Assembly: GCA_022829145.1 (NCBI GenBank)
Contig: CM040743.1
Location: 5,534,646-5,598,645, forward strand
Direction of reading: 5' to 3'
DNA length: 64,000 bases
Source of the DNA: Albula goreensis
Lineage: Eukaryota; Chordata; Actinopteri; Albuliformes; Albulidae
In this document: piece by piece, positions 13,725 through 26,300 of the stretch
Numbering within the stretch: position 1 is the first letter of the stretch
Layout of the letters: the number at the start of each line of letters is the position of its first letter
Notes under the pieces: generated by a model
Seen by the model: the letters and a program-made list of their open reading frames with translations, nothing else
Told to the model about the DNA's origin: nothing
Databases searched by the model: none
Translations under genes and position numbers: made by a program

Positions 13725-14110
13725 TTGGTTAAGGTGAAGAAAAGGTTTAATTCTTCATATTTCACCAATTCATCCTAAATGAGGGGGCCCCAGCAGGCGC
13801 TCCTTGTGTCTCTGACAATGGCAACACTTCCTTTTTGGCCTAATGGGTTCCGAGCCCCCCTGCGCACCCTTGCGCACCCACACCCCTCACCCCCCCCCCA
13901 CCCCCACCGTGTCTTTGTCCCCTGATTAAGCGTTTTATTCAGGCCTCGGCCCTGCTAATTGCCAGAACTGCGTGGCTCCCCCTGCATTTACTGTAAGAAT
14001 TAATGAGACACAATTACCGCGCCCCGCGAATCCCCGGCCCCGTCGCCCCGTCCGCAGTCCCCGGGTGCCCCCGCCCTGAATAAGAAGCACGCTGGAGACT
14101 GAGGAAAAAC
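13725..14110. promoter_or_regulatory. Candidate conserved, CpG-bearing regulatory block
   Basis: Non-repetitive DNA with TAAT/ATTA words (CTGATTAAGCGTTTTATTCA, GAATTAATGAGACACAATTA) next to a CpG-rich stretch at 14010-14080. The same texture resumes at 14185-14235 (TTTAATTGAAGCCGCC, CGTAATTAGGCC) before the GA tract. Confidence 0.3.
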
Positions 14111-14233
14111 ATTCTGTCCTTTGTTAAAAGAAAGAAAGAAGGGAATAGGGGAAAAAAGGCTGCCTTGCTGTTTTTTTCCTGCTTTTTTTTGTCAAATAAA
14201 TGTATTTAATTGAAGCCGCCTCGTAATTAGGCC

Positions 14234-14234
14234 C

Positions 14235-14273
<39 letters not shown>

Positions 14274-14361
14274 GAGAGGGAGAGAGAGAGGAGAGAGAGA
14301 GAGAGGGAGAGACAGGGAGAACGAGAGGGGGAGAGAGAGGAAGAATGAGAGAGAAGTGGAG

Positions 14362-14401
<40 letters not shown>
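14234..14401 (+). repeat. (GA)n tract
   Basis: Purine-only GA-rich DNA of about 170 bases with GGGAGA variants; open frames of Ser/Leu repeats on the other strand are artefacts. It sits immediately after a TAATTAG-bearing, conserved-looking stretch. Confidence 0.95.
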
Positions 14402-14405
<4 letters not shown>

Positions 14406-14699
14406 GTTGGAAGCCAGCATTCAATAGCAAAAGGCCAACTGACACATATACCGAAGAATGGCATTTGAAAAAACCAGACTGTGGGGCCAATGGGGGTGAG
14501 AGGTGAGGAGGTGTTGGGGGGTTCGGGTGGGGGGTTTGGTTGGAGAAGTGAGGCAGAGTGAGAGGTAGTGGAAAGATAAATATACAGTGTTATAAAAAAA
14601 TAAAAGGCATGGTCAATAAACACAACCTTAGCGGTTTTCTTCGATCTTTGGGCCCATGTGATAAATAAATATTTTTCAGATAAATAAATAAATTGCCGG

Positions 14700-14990
14700 C
14701 AGACCCGAGTGGGCGGGCAGTCAGGAGCTGACGGACCTGACAGTGCGTCAAAACGGATCTCCGAGAGCGAACCTGAGCGACAGCTCGCGAGGGAGGGAGG
14801 GAGGGAGCGTGCGCGGCAGTTCGCTCGGAGTGTGCGGCGTAGGCTACAGAGCCCTGGCCTGGTGGGCAATGGGGCCCGGGGGGGGATGGGGGGTGGGTGT
14901 GGGCTAGTGGAGAACATTCAATCAAAACCATGCGCGTGGATCCAGACACCACCTCACCGCAGTGACTGCTACACAGCGACCGTGTAACTT
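14700..14990 (+). promoter_or_regulatory. CpG-rich, promoter-like patch
   Basis: GC-rich DNA with many CpGs (for example CAGCTCGCGAGGGAGGG and GCGTGCGCGGCAGTTCGCTC) lies just upstream of the splice-bounded segment at 15021. It could be a promoter for an unrecognised transcript. Confidence 0.25.
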
Positions 14991-15020
14991 CATGTTTCTT
15001 TTTCTTTTTTTTTCCAACAG

Positions 15021-15069
15021 TCTACACCTACATCATCATGCAAAATGGCCTGAATCCTAACATATCCCC
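15021..15069 (+). other. Splice-bounded 49-base segment, possible exon
   Basis: A long T-rich tract ending CCAACAG precedes 49 bases, which are followed by a strong GTAAGT donor. One frame is open and reads YTYIIMQNGLNPNISP after two split-codon bases. I do not recognise the peptide. About 250 bases upstream is CpG-rich, promoter-like DNA, so it could be the second exon of a non-coding RNA or of an unknown gene. Confidence 0.35.
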
Positions 15070-17159
15070 GTAAGTCCCTCTGGCGTGTCTGACAGCGTAT
15101 GAAACAGCTGGGGGAGGTCCCTCTAGAGGACCGGTATGATTTAAATGCGTTTTTCTGCTCGGCTCTGCATTTTAATAAGCTCCTTCGGGTGAATCTAGCC
15201 CCCTGGATTCGAGATCCGAAGTGATGTTTGCACAGACGCAACACCAGGCTAATTTGCCCAGTTATGTACGGGAAACATCAGAGAGGATCGTTTTTTTTGG
15301 TTTTTTTTTTTGGTTGATAATAACTTCTCAGTGAGAAAATTTGACACACATTCGCCTTTTGTGTTAAAACCAAATGGGCTTTGTCAGTGCGCATTTGTAC
15401 GTTTATGTTCTGGAATAAAAGCCGAGAAATTCAAACTCCCCGGAGAGGCTGGGAGTTGCATGGTTTTCTTTTATAGGTAGACTGAGCATTAACTGAGGAA
15501 CAAAAAACAAGTCTAGCCACAATCGCTAAGTCAAGATGATTCTCTGAGATACATTCATAAACGCGGATTGCATCAACCATCTTAAATCTGGCCTAAATTC
15601 CGTCCTGAAGATATGGACAAAGTTCTCAGCGGTTAGATCGAATCTGGCACAAGACATACTTTGGCGTAATCGAGAAAGCTTTTGGGGTTTTGAGCGTTGG
15701 CTCATTATGGTTTTGTAGTCCCTGGAAGTTATATTTTCCCAGCTTTGGCAGGCATAGAGACGACTACTGCCCATCTGTACATAGCATTTTCAAGGCTGTT
15801 CTTCATCCCCGGAATGTCGATTGGCCTGAATTTGTTTACCCAACTGTCAATCTCCCCCCCATCCCAAAACCCAGTGCCTTTTAACATAGCAGATCGGGCA
15901 CACACGAAAAAAAAAAATGGATTCTTGACAAGAGTTCTCTCTGTCTTGCTGTCATAAGAATGCAAATGCGTGCGTGAATTAGCATCCGGCTGCTCTTCCC
16001 CGCTCTGAATGCGAGTCTCGATTTTGACTGAGTGCCCTTTGTCTGCCCCTGACCCCTGCCACATCGCTGGTAGCTAGAGGCGGCCCGTCGCATTTTACAT
16101 TTGGAGCCGATCACATTACATACGCTAAGTGGGGCAGGGTCAAGGCCTCTCCAGGGTGGGGGGGGGGGGGGGGTGGTGCTGAGCAGTGATCTCAGTCAAT
16201 CACAAGGACATCTTTCAAAAGGGGGAGGGGCGGTTATCGTCTTCCCATGTATCACATGACCAGATGGATGAGTTGCCAGGGGGTTGTCGGGTGCCCCGCA
16301 GAGTAAAGGTGGTTTAGGTTCCCTTTGTCGCACTTAAAATTAACTACGTAGGCTAATCAGCCACCCAGGAAACTCCACCTCAGACACAGCCATGACCCAC
16401 CCCCCACTCCCCCCAAATCACGTTCCAGATATTGCTTATGCAATTGAACGAACATGGAATGCTATTATGAAAGTTTAATTTCCCAGTGTGCCAGGGGAGG
16501 GCGCCAGAGAGCATTGAGTCTGATGAGTTTAACCGACTTATTGACTGTTTGTCCCAGTAAGGCTGGGATTGTTGTAGCCTCGCTAATCCGGAGCTCTGGG
16601 CATAGCAGGAAGTTGTGTGGCTGGATTCTGACCCTTTACAGCGGCACCCAGTGCATGTGACTTTACTCCCAGTGTAGGAAAAACGTAATGGCAGCCATTT
16701 TGTTGACTGCATTAGGTGCTTATGAGCTATGACAGTTTCTGGGGCAGAAACCTACAAGCTGTGCTTCAGTTTCTATTTCAATCTGATTCAAGTTTGGGGT
16801 AATTCTCACCATAAGTAAGTGATTTTTTTTTGGGCTTCACAAGCTGGGAAGGACTGCCAGCAAACCACTGAAGCTATGCCCATTCGAAAAGGAAATGTTC
16901 TTTGGAGAGGAAAAAAAAACTAAAATAATTTACAGCATTTTCTCTCTTGCTTGTGTGGTTTCAACCTGTGAGGCAATGCCTTCATTCACATTTCCAAGCA
17001 GTGAACCCTTTCCACAATTTCTGTGCCCATAACCAGGAAGTTGGTGTGACAGTGACCGCACATTTTCCAGGAATTGTTTGTCATTGGCTAATGTAGTCCA
17101 TACTGCCAGTACTCTGGATTGGTGTTGCATCCAGCTCCAGAGCTAATTCTTAAACCCAC
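15070..17159. other. Intergenic DNA
   Basis: No gene recognised. A G run of 18 bases lies near 16159-16176. The sequence is otherwise non-repetitive and could hold regulatory DNA. Confidence 0.45.
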
Positions 17160-17340
17160 ATTCCGACGTTCTGCAGATGCCCTCATTCAGACTGACCTTA
17201 ACAGCTTATATTTTTACACACTTTCCATTAACACTTTTCTGAAGCAGTTTAGGAGAGGTACTTTTCTCAAGAGTAAACTACAAGTTTCCATGCCTGGGAA
17301 TCGAACCTTAAACCTTTCAGAGGCAAGTCTTGCTCCCTAC
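17160..17340 (-). mobile_element. tRNA-derived SINE-like copy
   Basis: On the minus strand it carries a B-box-like GGTTCGATTCC followed by the tail shared with other copies in the window (GAAAAGTACCTCTCCTAAAC, CTGCTTCAG). The tRNA-like part is degraded and no longer a tRNA gene. Confidence 0.55.
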
Positions 17341-17515
17341 ACTCTTAAAAAAAAGATTCCATGACGGTTCTTCATTTTGTCCTTCTGGGGGAACCCTTAA
17401 AGGTTCTTCATTGATACTAATATTGCTCATGGGTTCTCTGTAGAACCTGATTCTGAGGGTAATATGAAGAACCCCTTAAAGAGGAACCATCAAGGGTTCA
17501 TACTACACTTTGTAT
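17341..17515. repeat. GGTTCTT/AAGAACC palindromic repeat
   Basis: Several GGTTCTTCAT and AAGAACCCCT blocks face each other around a TTGATACTAATATTGCTCAT centre. This is a known style of fish MITE or satellite unit; I do not assign a family. Confidence 0.55.
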
Positions 17516-20324
17516 TGTACAAGATATTGCATCATAATCACAGTATCCTTAATTATTCATTGAACTGAAGTATTGAATTATACATGTTATGCTGTAAATG
17601 CTGCTCTTTGAGGGATCTTATCACCGTCAGATACCCACTGCTGCCCGATCTTCTCCAGCTATAAATCAGCCCAGTAAAACAATTGTGCATTACATCAGCT
17701 TCTTCTGTGTCCTCAGCCAGGCCAGCGACGTCATTTCTAATCAACTGACCTACATCTCGCAAGACGTGTGATTTTTTTTCAGTTCCACTCTGTTTTAATA
17801 ACTAAACAGAGACTGAAACATGAGATTACACCATCAAATTTGCCAGACATAAAGTGACAGCAATGAGATGGAAGGGGAAAAGATAGATATTCATGGGCAT
17901 TAGCGACTAGCGGCCTTATGCACCTATGTCCATTATGGCACAGGTCATTCTCCTTACTACAGTGTTTCTCAGCTGTATATTTCCTGCAGAAGTAACTATG
18001 GACTCTGTCCTTACAAACACAGACCAATGTCTGTACACTCTGACTTTGTGTAAACACGCAGAACTCCCATGCAACTTTACAAAGCCACATAATAAAGAAC
18101 AAGAAGTGTTATTTCTGCTTAGGCTATTCCTTCTGTGTTTTATGTTCTGTTTATCTCCATTTTCTCCTCATCTTGTCTTCCTTGAGCATTATAACATACT
18201 AAATCTCGCATTGCCTGGTTATTAATGACTGCATTCATTTTGGCATTTCTCCACCTATTTTTTTTATTTCAGTCAAGGAATGACATTTGTTCACGTAATT
18301 TGCATTTGTTTCACCATGCTGCCAATAGTTTTGGAGGGACAGTCGGACAGCAAGCAGTTATGTGGATGTTGTTGTATTCTTTTCCTTTCTTGCAAAGCAA
18401 CACGTGGTTTTTCTGAATATGCACGTGTCTTCAGATCGTCGTCACCTAGTAAAGTGATCCTGCACGATGCCAAAGAAGTGGAAACGCGCACGGCTCGTTG
18501 CCCCATCGCCGCCGCAGAGAGCGCTGATTCCATTACATTCGCGAGCTCAACCTCGCGCCTGCCCCGTCAACATGTGAATAGTAATTAGGAAGCGCAGCGC
18601 GAGACGGGCCGAACAGCAATGTCACACGCCTTCCGAGCGAGGAGAAGTCAGACATCATACATTTCCCGGAGCACATGTCAGTCGATGGAATGTGCCGATT
18701 CTGTGCTGACGCTGAGAAAAAAAATAAACAGACATGTGGCTAATTCTTCAAATACCAGGTCACCAGGCACTTCTGGGGTTTTTACCAAGATTTGACATAC
18801 ACAGTGTGATCAATTAAAGTGTACCACCTCTTCACTTCACTGAGGGCTCAATCCAGCCTTACTGCCAATGTATTTTATAGAGGAAAGAAATGACCCAAGA
18901 TTGTAGATCTTGTTCAGGGATTTGTTTATTATTTGCTTATGGTGGCTGATGACATCATGATGCAGTGAATATTTCAAAAGAAAGTATGCTTCTGTACCAG
19001 GGAGTTTGAGCCTCAAATCCCCCAACCCCATTCTGTCTTACTGTATTTCTATGAATGACCAATAAATGCAGTAATAACGATTGGTAATATTATTAACATT
19101 AGTAGTAGTAGTATTAATAGTAGTTGTTGTGCTAGTAATAGGAGTAGTAATATATTGCACTGCACTTTTGATGTAGATGTATGATGAAGAGTTTTGCTGA
19201 GGATGAGCTCTGTTGGTATTATATAATACTTTCACTGCCCTTGCTTCCTTTGACCTTCGACTCATCTGATCTGGACTGAATGCTGATTGGGCAGGTGAGG
19301 TTCCTGCCTTATCGTTTTTACCTGTCAACGCTGTACAGACCAGGTGAAGGAAGGCAGGAAGGGAAGGGCTTTGATGTTTCTGCAGGTAGCTGTTGGGTGT
19401 GAAGTGCATCGGTGTCACATGCTATCCCGTGAGGCCCTGCAACATGGATCTGACTTGTTTATTATCAGTCTGGAGCAAGGGCTGATGGGAAGGCAGGTGC
19501 AGCGAGGGTTAAGGTGGGTCGTAAAGAAGCGGCATTGCCTCAACTCATAAAACAGCAATAATACGAACTGCTCCAGTGATTTACTGCCATTCGGATTGTG
19601 CACTTGGCACCAAGACAGTAAAATGGGGGGGAGGATGGTAAGGAAATCAGAGTCTCCTGGAAAGACACAGAAACTCACTACACCAATCACTGAGTTTGTT
19701 GACTAAAAACCCACTAGAGTGATACTACTTCCGGGATATCCATGGTGGACTCAGAAATACACCCAGAGAGAATCCACCAACCATGATTACCACTGTCTGC
19801 TTGATTGATGCCAAATTGCACTGTGATTGGTGGAGCCCTTCACTGTTTTGTGCTTGTATGAAGACACCAAAACTGTCTGTTCCCTGTTTTATTTAACAAA
19901 AGGTGAGTGGGGTACCACAAGTGGATAAAGATATCAAATCCTATGGGTGTCTCACTGAGTTAAACCAATCATTGTGTTTTGTTGTGAAGAGATTTTGTTG
20001 TTTCGTGTTTTTATTGGTCAAAATTAGTGATACCCATTTTGGTGCCATGCCACCTCAGGCACCCTGCACTAGTTTTATTATCCCTGATTCAGCATTCTAT
20101 GCACTTTGGTCTGCTCAGATATCAGAAGTGCTAACTTGACCGGTGGGTCTTTGGGTGAGTGCCATGGGCCTTGTCTAGCGTGCCGCTGTCAGCCAGCCTG
20201 TCTCTCTGTATCAGCCCTCCTCTCTCTGCAGTGTGCCAGTCACTGGAGGGGCCCACAGCCTTCAGTTATGCCCATGGGAGAGCAGGAGCGGACCAATGCT
20301 GTTTGCCAGTGTCTTTTTGCACCT
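17516..20324. other. Intergenic DNA
   Basis: No gene recognised. An AGT/AAT-rich stretch lies near 19085-19155. A CpG-bearing patch at 18430-18660 is the only GC-rich part. Confidence 0.45.
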
Positions 20325-20426
20325 ATGTGTGTGTGTGTGTGTGCATGCGTGCATGTGTGTGTGCACATGTGTATATGTTTATCTGCCTCTGTATGTGTGT
20401 TAGCAAGTCTGAGTCTGTCTGTTTCT

Positions 20427-20500
<74 letters not shown>
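20325..20500 (+). repeat. Compound GT microsatellite
   Basis: Imperfect GT-rich DNA leads into about 36 perfect GT units at 20429-20500. Confidence 0.95.
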
Positions 20501-20501
<1 letters not shown>

Positions 20502-22029
20502 TATGACTGACTGCTTCTGTACGTGTAAATGTGTGTATGTGTTAGTCAGTCTGTATCTGCACACTTGACAAACCGTATTGCACTATTCTGATATTCCTTT
20601 TTTTATGTTTTTGATCTATTGTATCAGTGCCTCAAAGTCATAAATTTAACAGGTAGTTATGTTATGGACTCCATGGACATACATATGCAAGACATTTCAG
20701 TACATCAACCCAGGCACAATATGTTTCTTTCAAAATGACACAATGTTGTTTCATCCTTAGCTGAGGTCTGGGGAAGTCCAAAGTATTCACTCGGGTGAAT
20801 TTCATCATATGCCGATGACAGCCATCCCGGGCTGGAAACTTTGACAATGAATTGGGTTTTCTGTGGAAGTAATAAAAGAAACTCTTGTGCATGGTTAATT
20901 TATGCAGCATCAACCCTGTCCTCCTTCTGCATGCATTTAAAACAGAACCCTGAGAAGGTGCCTGGCGTTTTTATTTCTTTCATTTTTTTATTTGGCTGAA
21001 GCTAAATGTCTTGTGTGAAGATAAAAATCGCAAAGGAAATTCCGCCCCTGTTGCCAAACTGATCGGTTTTCTCCTCGCGGTTGACAACAATGCGCGTCCT
21101 TCACGAGCGCCTCAGCATGCCGTCTGTCACACTCCTTTTGCATTCAGCGCGAGAAGAGAAGGCCCAAAATCTCAACACACACAAAAACAGATACTGAAGT
21201 TAGAGGGGCAAAAGCTCTAGCGAGCATAAAGTTTTATTCTCCGCGCATGATGTGGGGGAGTCCCTGTAGAGTATGAGAGTCCAGGTAGGGAATGAAATAA
21301 ATATGAGCGTGGGTCTTGTGCGAGTTCAGGCTTTGTGTTTCCTGGCTACTCTCGGTTTCTCTTGTCCTCCCCTGCCGAGTGCAGCGTGCAGGGCAGATAA
21401 CGAGAGCACGTCTCGTGGCCTCACGGCTACGCCATGGGAACACAGTATAAGGACATATGGACTCCGTCTCGCAAGTGGAACGTGTTGATGTAAATGTTGA
21501 CGTTTCCGTGACACCTCATTGGTTTATGTCAAACATATTTATGGGTTTCCTTCCCAGTTAGCCCCTCCGGGCAAAGAATGCCTTTTTTAGTCAGCATTAT
21601 TTATAGCAAAATAAGCATGAAAAAAAATCTCATAATAAAAAATATGTATCTTTACCGTCTTTACGACTGAAGCATCCGGGTTCACCATGACACCTCCGCT
21701 GCATAATTTTTAATAACTGTGACAACCGGTAGTTAAAATTATCGGTAATGTAGGAAATCCATTGTGTTACCAACGAAATGAATACATCCATGCCGTGTAA
21801 AATATGCTTGTCTCTGTGCAAGTGCTGTGGATTTGTATTTAAGAAAATGCCGCATCAGCAGGTTGCTGACACTTGCCAGGCGGATATGATGTTCGATGTA
21901 ATGCCGTACCCAAGCAGAATCCTTAAGCAGTTTTTTTTTTCTGTGGAGTTTGGCAAAGTGAGGAGTAATATAATATTATACCCGACAATGTCACCTGCTG
22001 ATATATCAATTCTCAACCCTTACAACAAA
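20501..22029. other. Intergenic DNA
   Basis: No gene recognised. CpG-bearing DNA near 21060-21480 stands out from the AT-rich surroundings without a clear promoter. Confidence 0.45.
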
Positions 22030-22225
22030 ATTACATTTACATTACACCACATGCGTTTATCAAGAGCTCTGTATTCAAACTGTTTACATGCAATTCATTT
22101 TACAGCTGGGTATTTATTGAAGCAGCTCAGTGGAAGGTACTTATACTCAATAATATAACTGCTGTGTCCTACCAGGGAATCGAACCTGCAACCTGTGAGC
22201 CACAAGACTTTACTAAACTTTATAC
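22030..22225 (-). mobile_element. tRNA-derived SINE-like copy, best preserved
   Basis: The plus strand reads GGGAATCGAACCTGCAACCT; its complement has a perfect B-box GGTTCGATTCC. The remainder shows the shared CAGCTGGGTATTTATTGAAG and GTACTTATACTCAA blocks. This is the clearest of the related copies. Confidence 0.6.
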
Positions 22226-22689
22226 CAACTAGATGAAGTCTTTTATCAAGCAAGACATTTTTTTTTGTTCTTTAATTAAGGAAAGTTAAATCTTTTGAGG
22301 AAGGATGGTGCATGGTGAATAAAACCACCTCTTTTTGCATGTTTTTAGATTACAGTTAAAGTGTCTGAAAACTGTAGGGGTGTTTTTTTACATTTATACT
22401 TTGTGCCCTGCATTCTAACATAACATAGAAACTGCTCCGGAGTGGAGGTAAGGAAGACAGCATCAGGCCTTTTGAGGTGGCCTGAAGACTGAGCTGGCAG
22501 TTATACCAACACAGCTTCCTATGGCCAGGGTGAGTCCAGCTAATTCTTATATTAGTGGAAGTTGCCATGCCCTTATTTTTGTTTCTTTTGTACATCCCGC
22601 CCCGCACACACAATTTAGTTAGATTTGATCCCGTTGGAAGCAGGTCTATTGTTTAAACGTATCTCGGGGTCTAGGGGGTGAGCTTGTAA

Positions 22690-22842
22690 CAATGCAGACG
22701 CACCCATACACACACTCACTCATGCAAACACACACACACACAGGCACACACACACACGCACACTCACTCATGCATACACACACACATGCGCACACACACT
22801 CACACGCACACACACTCACACTCACTCATGCACACACACTTC
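22690..22842 (+). repeat. Compound CA repeat
   Basis: CA runs alternate with CACTCACTCATGCA blocks, repeated four times with variation. Confidence 0.93.
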
Positions 22843-23352
22843 TGGCCTTACTTCCAGCCAACTCCAAGACAGCCTAACAAACACGACTGTGAGACCCATC
22901 TACCATCCATTCCCACATCCAGTCCCACATTTCCCAAATTTTTACACGATATCGAGCAATATCTAACTCCCAGGCCCGCTGTGGTCAGCCATAACTCATC
23001 CGAGCCTCTGCCAGGAACTCTGGAGCTCTCAGTGTAACGCGAACCTGTCAGGGTCTGAATTACTCCCCTCCCCCTTGTCTGTCCAAAATGTTTGCCCCCG
23101 CGAGTCTCTGTGCCTCCCTCACCGGGGGAAGTACGAGCCGTCTGAATCCACCCACCGTCAGCGTGTGGAATGTATCGAGTCCGTGTCCGAATATGAGACT
23201 CAGCCGCAGCTCGTTGTTAAAGAACGGTTCATCGCTCAGAATTAATGTCTGCCAAATTTTTTTTTTCTATGGATTCACTGACAGGACAGGCGTTCGCTGA
23301 ACCTTTCACAGACTGGGGGAGAAATGCAGGAGACATATGTACACATCCACCG

Positions 23353-23385
<33 letters not shown>
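23353..23385 (+). repeat. (CT)n microsatellite
   Basis: CT run with one TT interruption. Confidence 0.9.
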
Positions 23386-26300
23386 GCTACAGCACTGAGA
23401 CATGTGCTATACAAATTGAGAGGTTTCGTTCGCCTGACGTTTTCTTTTTTTTCTGTACAGGAAAGTCACTGGAGGTTCTGATATATGCGTCTCCAGGTGC
23501 TCTCTGGAAGACATACTGGGCATATCTGATTTCCTGTTTGGAGAGGCTTCTTCAGATTTTCCACTGGTCCGCTCAGAAAAAAAAGGAACGACCCAGCCAC
23601 CAATTCCCCTGTGCTGAAGAGAAATCCTTCTTGATGTTGTTTTCTGGATCGGTGGAGAGGCATAGCTTATTATGGTCTGTAAAGACCACACTGGAGAAAG
23701 GGGAGAGACAGGCTGCTTCACCGCCCTTTGCTCTTTGCTCTTGCTGATGGCTTGTCTGCAACAGGCGAGAGCAAATTCAGAGACAAAATGGAATTATGGT
23801 TGAGCCATCTCTGAGGTTTTGGATTCCCCATATGTCAGTGCCAGATGCCTGGTCTACCTGTCAGGAGTCAAAGGACAGCAGCCCTAATGGAGCCCATTTT
23901 GCTCCCTGTTGTCCCTCATATTACATTTCTAATTTGTCATATATTCACTTCCCCTATGTCAGGAACGAACAAAGACAAAATAAGAATCAAGAATTAAAAA
24001 GGTAGTTGTCTGGCATACAGTAATATGTTTTCTTTTTTCATTTATAAACCTTTATCTTTGTGTTTTCTTTAAAAAGGCTGTCAGTTTGCCAATAGCAATA
24101 AAGGATAAGCTATTAAAGTAATTGTGATTCCTGTACATTGGGTATTATTTTCCTTCTAAAATATACTGTAACACCGTGTTTTTGCTTTTGCACACGGATA
24201 CCTACCCGATTTGGATGTTGAAACAAAACGAAGCATTTCAAAACGTGGTAAATATTGAGTGATTTATAGTGATGCATTACAAGTTGAACTGAACCGTGGA
24301 TGAGGATATCTTATGGCCCTACAGCTCAACGGGAATTAACTCCACTGGTTTAGAATAGGACAGAGAGAGAGAGGCAGTGTTGAGTGACTCCGTTTTTAAC
24401 GTCACTGCGGAGTGATTTATGTTGCATACCTGCAGAGCACGCCCAACATAAATCACCTTCTCTGGAGTCTGAGAACAGGCCTGATGGACAGAAGCACGGC
24501 AACATTTCATCTCATGCTGGAAGAAAAGATCATTTCAGAAGTCAATGCTTATGGCCTGGTTTGCATGTAAATTATTAATATAATTTGTATTTTTACGGCA
24601 TATTTTCCCCAGTGTATTTCGTCCATAAATCCTGTCCTTACAGTTTGCTGTGGCGTTGCAGGGAAGCTCAACGGCACCATGAAAAGGTTTCAGTGTTTAC
24701 ACGTTTATTCGTTTCCTGAGGTCCTGCATGGTGCCACATTTTCCACACCATACTGTCCTCGTTACACACAGAAACAATCTTTGGACAACTTATTTTTTTC
24801 TATCTTTCTTACCCTCAAACCCACCCCTTTAAAAAAAAAACATAATAATAATAATGAATTTGTTCTCGAAAGCCATTTCCTGGTTTCCAGCATGCAGTCA
24901 CAGCTCTGAAGGTGCCATATTTTAAACAGTCGGACGCAGAATGTTTACCCTGGCCGGTGCGTCACCAAACGAGGAGAAAGAACATAATTATAAACACGTC
25001 AAGAATGTTTCCAGTTGTTCCGAGGAAACTGCCGCACGCTCCAGGGCTCATTAACATTTGGAGAACAAGTGGCAATTTAAAGCGCACACACAACACTCTC
25101 AGCGTACAATCGGCTCATTTCCAAAAATAAACTAGGAAAGGATGGCCAGAACCAGCAACATGTTCTCTTCCAGTGTGCTAATTAATATTTATTTTACTTG
25201 TGACTGTTGGGGGGGGGCAGCAAAACCAAAAGCCCTCATATATGTTTTTTCAGTTCCACCTGGGGAAAAGGTTAACTAAAAACAAGCAAGGAAAGAAACA
25301 GAACTGTTGTGTATTTTCAGCAATCAGACTTACAGTTTCAAAGATCCCATTTTTCAGGTATTACAGATATTATACCAGTACACAGCTGTCTCTAAACAGC
25401 AGTGTACTGTTAAACAGTGTGAGTGTTATGTGTCGTTATGGGACAAATTTCTGAATTGATATTTATTTTGACAATGTACGCTGTTATGTTGTATTGTTGT
25501 GTTTTTTAGTTTTGCGTTTATTTCATTTGTTTTATTTATTACATATGATTCTTCCCTCTTCTTCAATACCCTATGTATCTGTAAGAATGGGGACAGAAAG
25601 TGTGATCACAAAAAGTTGTACAGAATCCAATAATGCGACGAAGAGAGGTCATTTCATGTCATTTATTCATTTATTTGCCAGGAGCTGAACACAATCTCTG
25701 GTGCACCAGCACTAAGCCAAGCACAATGTCACTGCCTGATGTACTGTGTCAGAATAAGCCATGCCTAATTTCCATCCTCAGTCCCAGGAAAGGATAAAAA
25801 CGACAAATACGTCATACGGCGGTGTAACATACAGGCTGACATAGGATACATATCTGTATAAAAAATCGGACAACATGGGTTGCCATAAAGAGAAAAAAAA
25901 TGCTGGTGTGTTTAAAACCCCTCTCCAGGCAAACTTCATGATATTACTGGAAGAAATATGGAAAAATGGAAGCAGGATGAATTGATGTAGGAGTTCACAG
26001 AGCTGGTTCTACAGGTAATATATCACATATCCTGTATCACTTCTGCAACATAAGCAAGAATGTTTATCACAGGATGCAGGAAATCATTTTTGGAGGAAGT
26101 TAAACTATTGGCTTTAATGACCAATACATTCGTACTTTCACTGAAAATTTCCATTGACTTGGATCATTGTACAGTACCATTCTCATATATAATACACACA
26201 TTGAGGCTGTGTGGCAAAATCACATGTGTAAAAACTCCAACGTCCTTTTCTGTGGCTCTGCATAGCTGCACGCCAGACCAGTACTGTTGAAACACAGACA

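Noticed and set aside
14192..14917. 241-codon minus-strand frame rich in Ser, Leu and Pro
   Set aside because: Most of it is the GA tract read backwards; the rest has no recognisable domain or splice support.
22160..22200. tRNA gene on the minus strand
   Set aside because: Only the B-box region is well kept; no complete cloverleaf can be drawn, and related copies recur, so it is a SINE-like repeat.
22690..22842. CRISPR-like regular repeats
   Set aside because: The units are CA-type simple sequence with no unique spacers, in a vertebrate genome.
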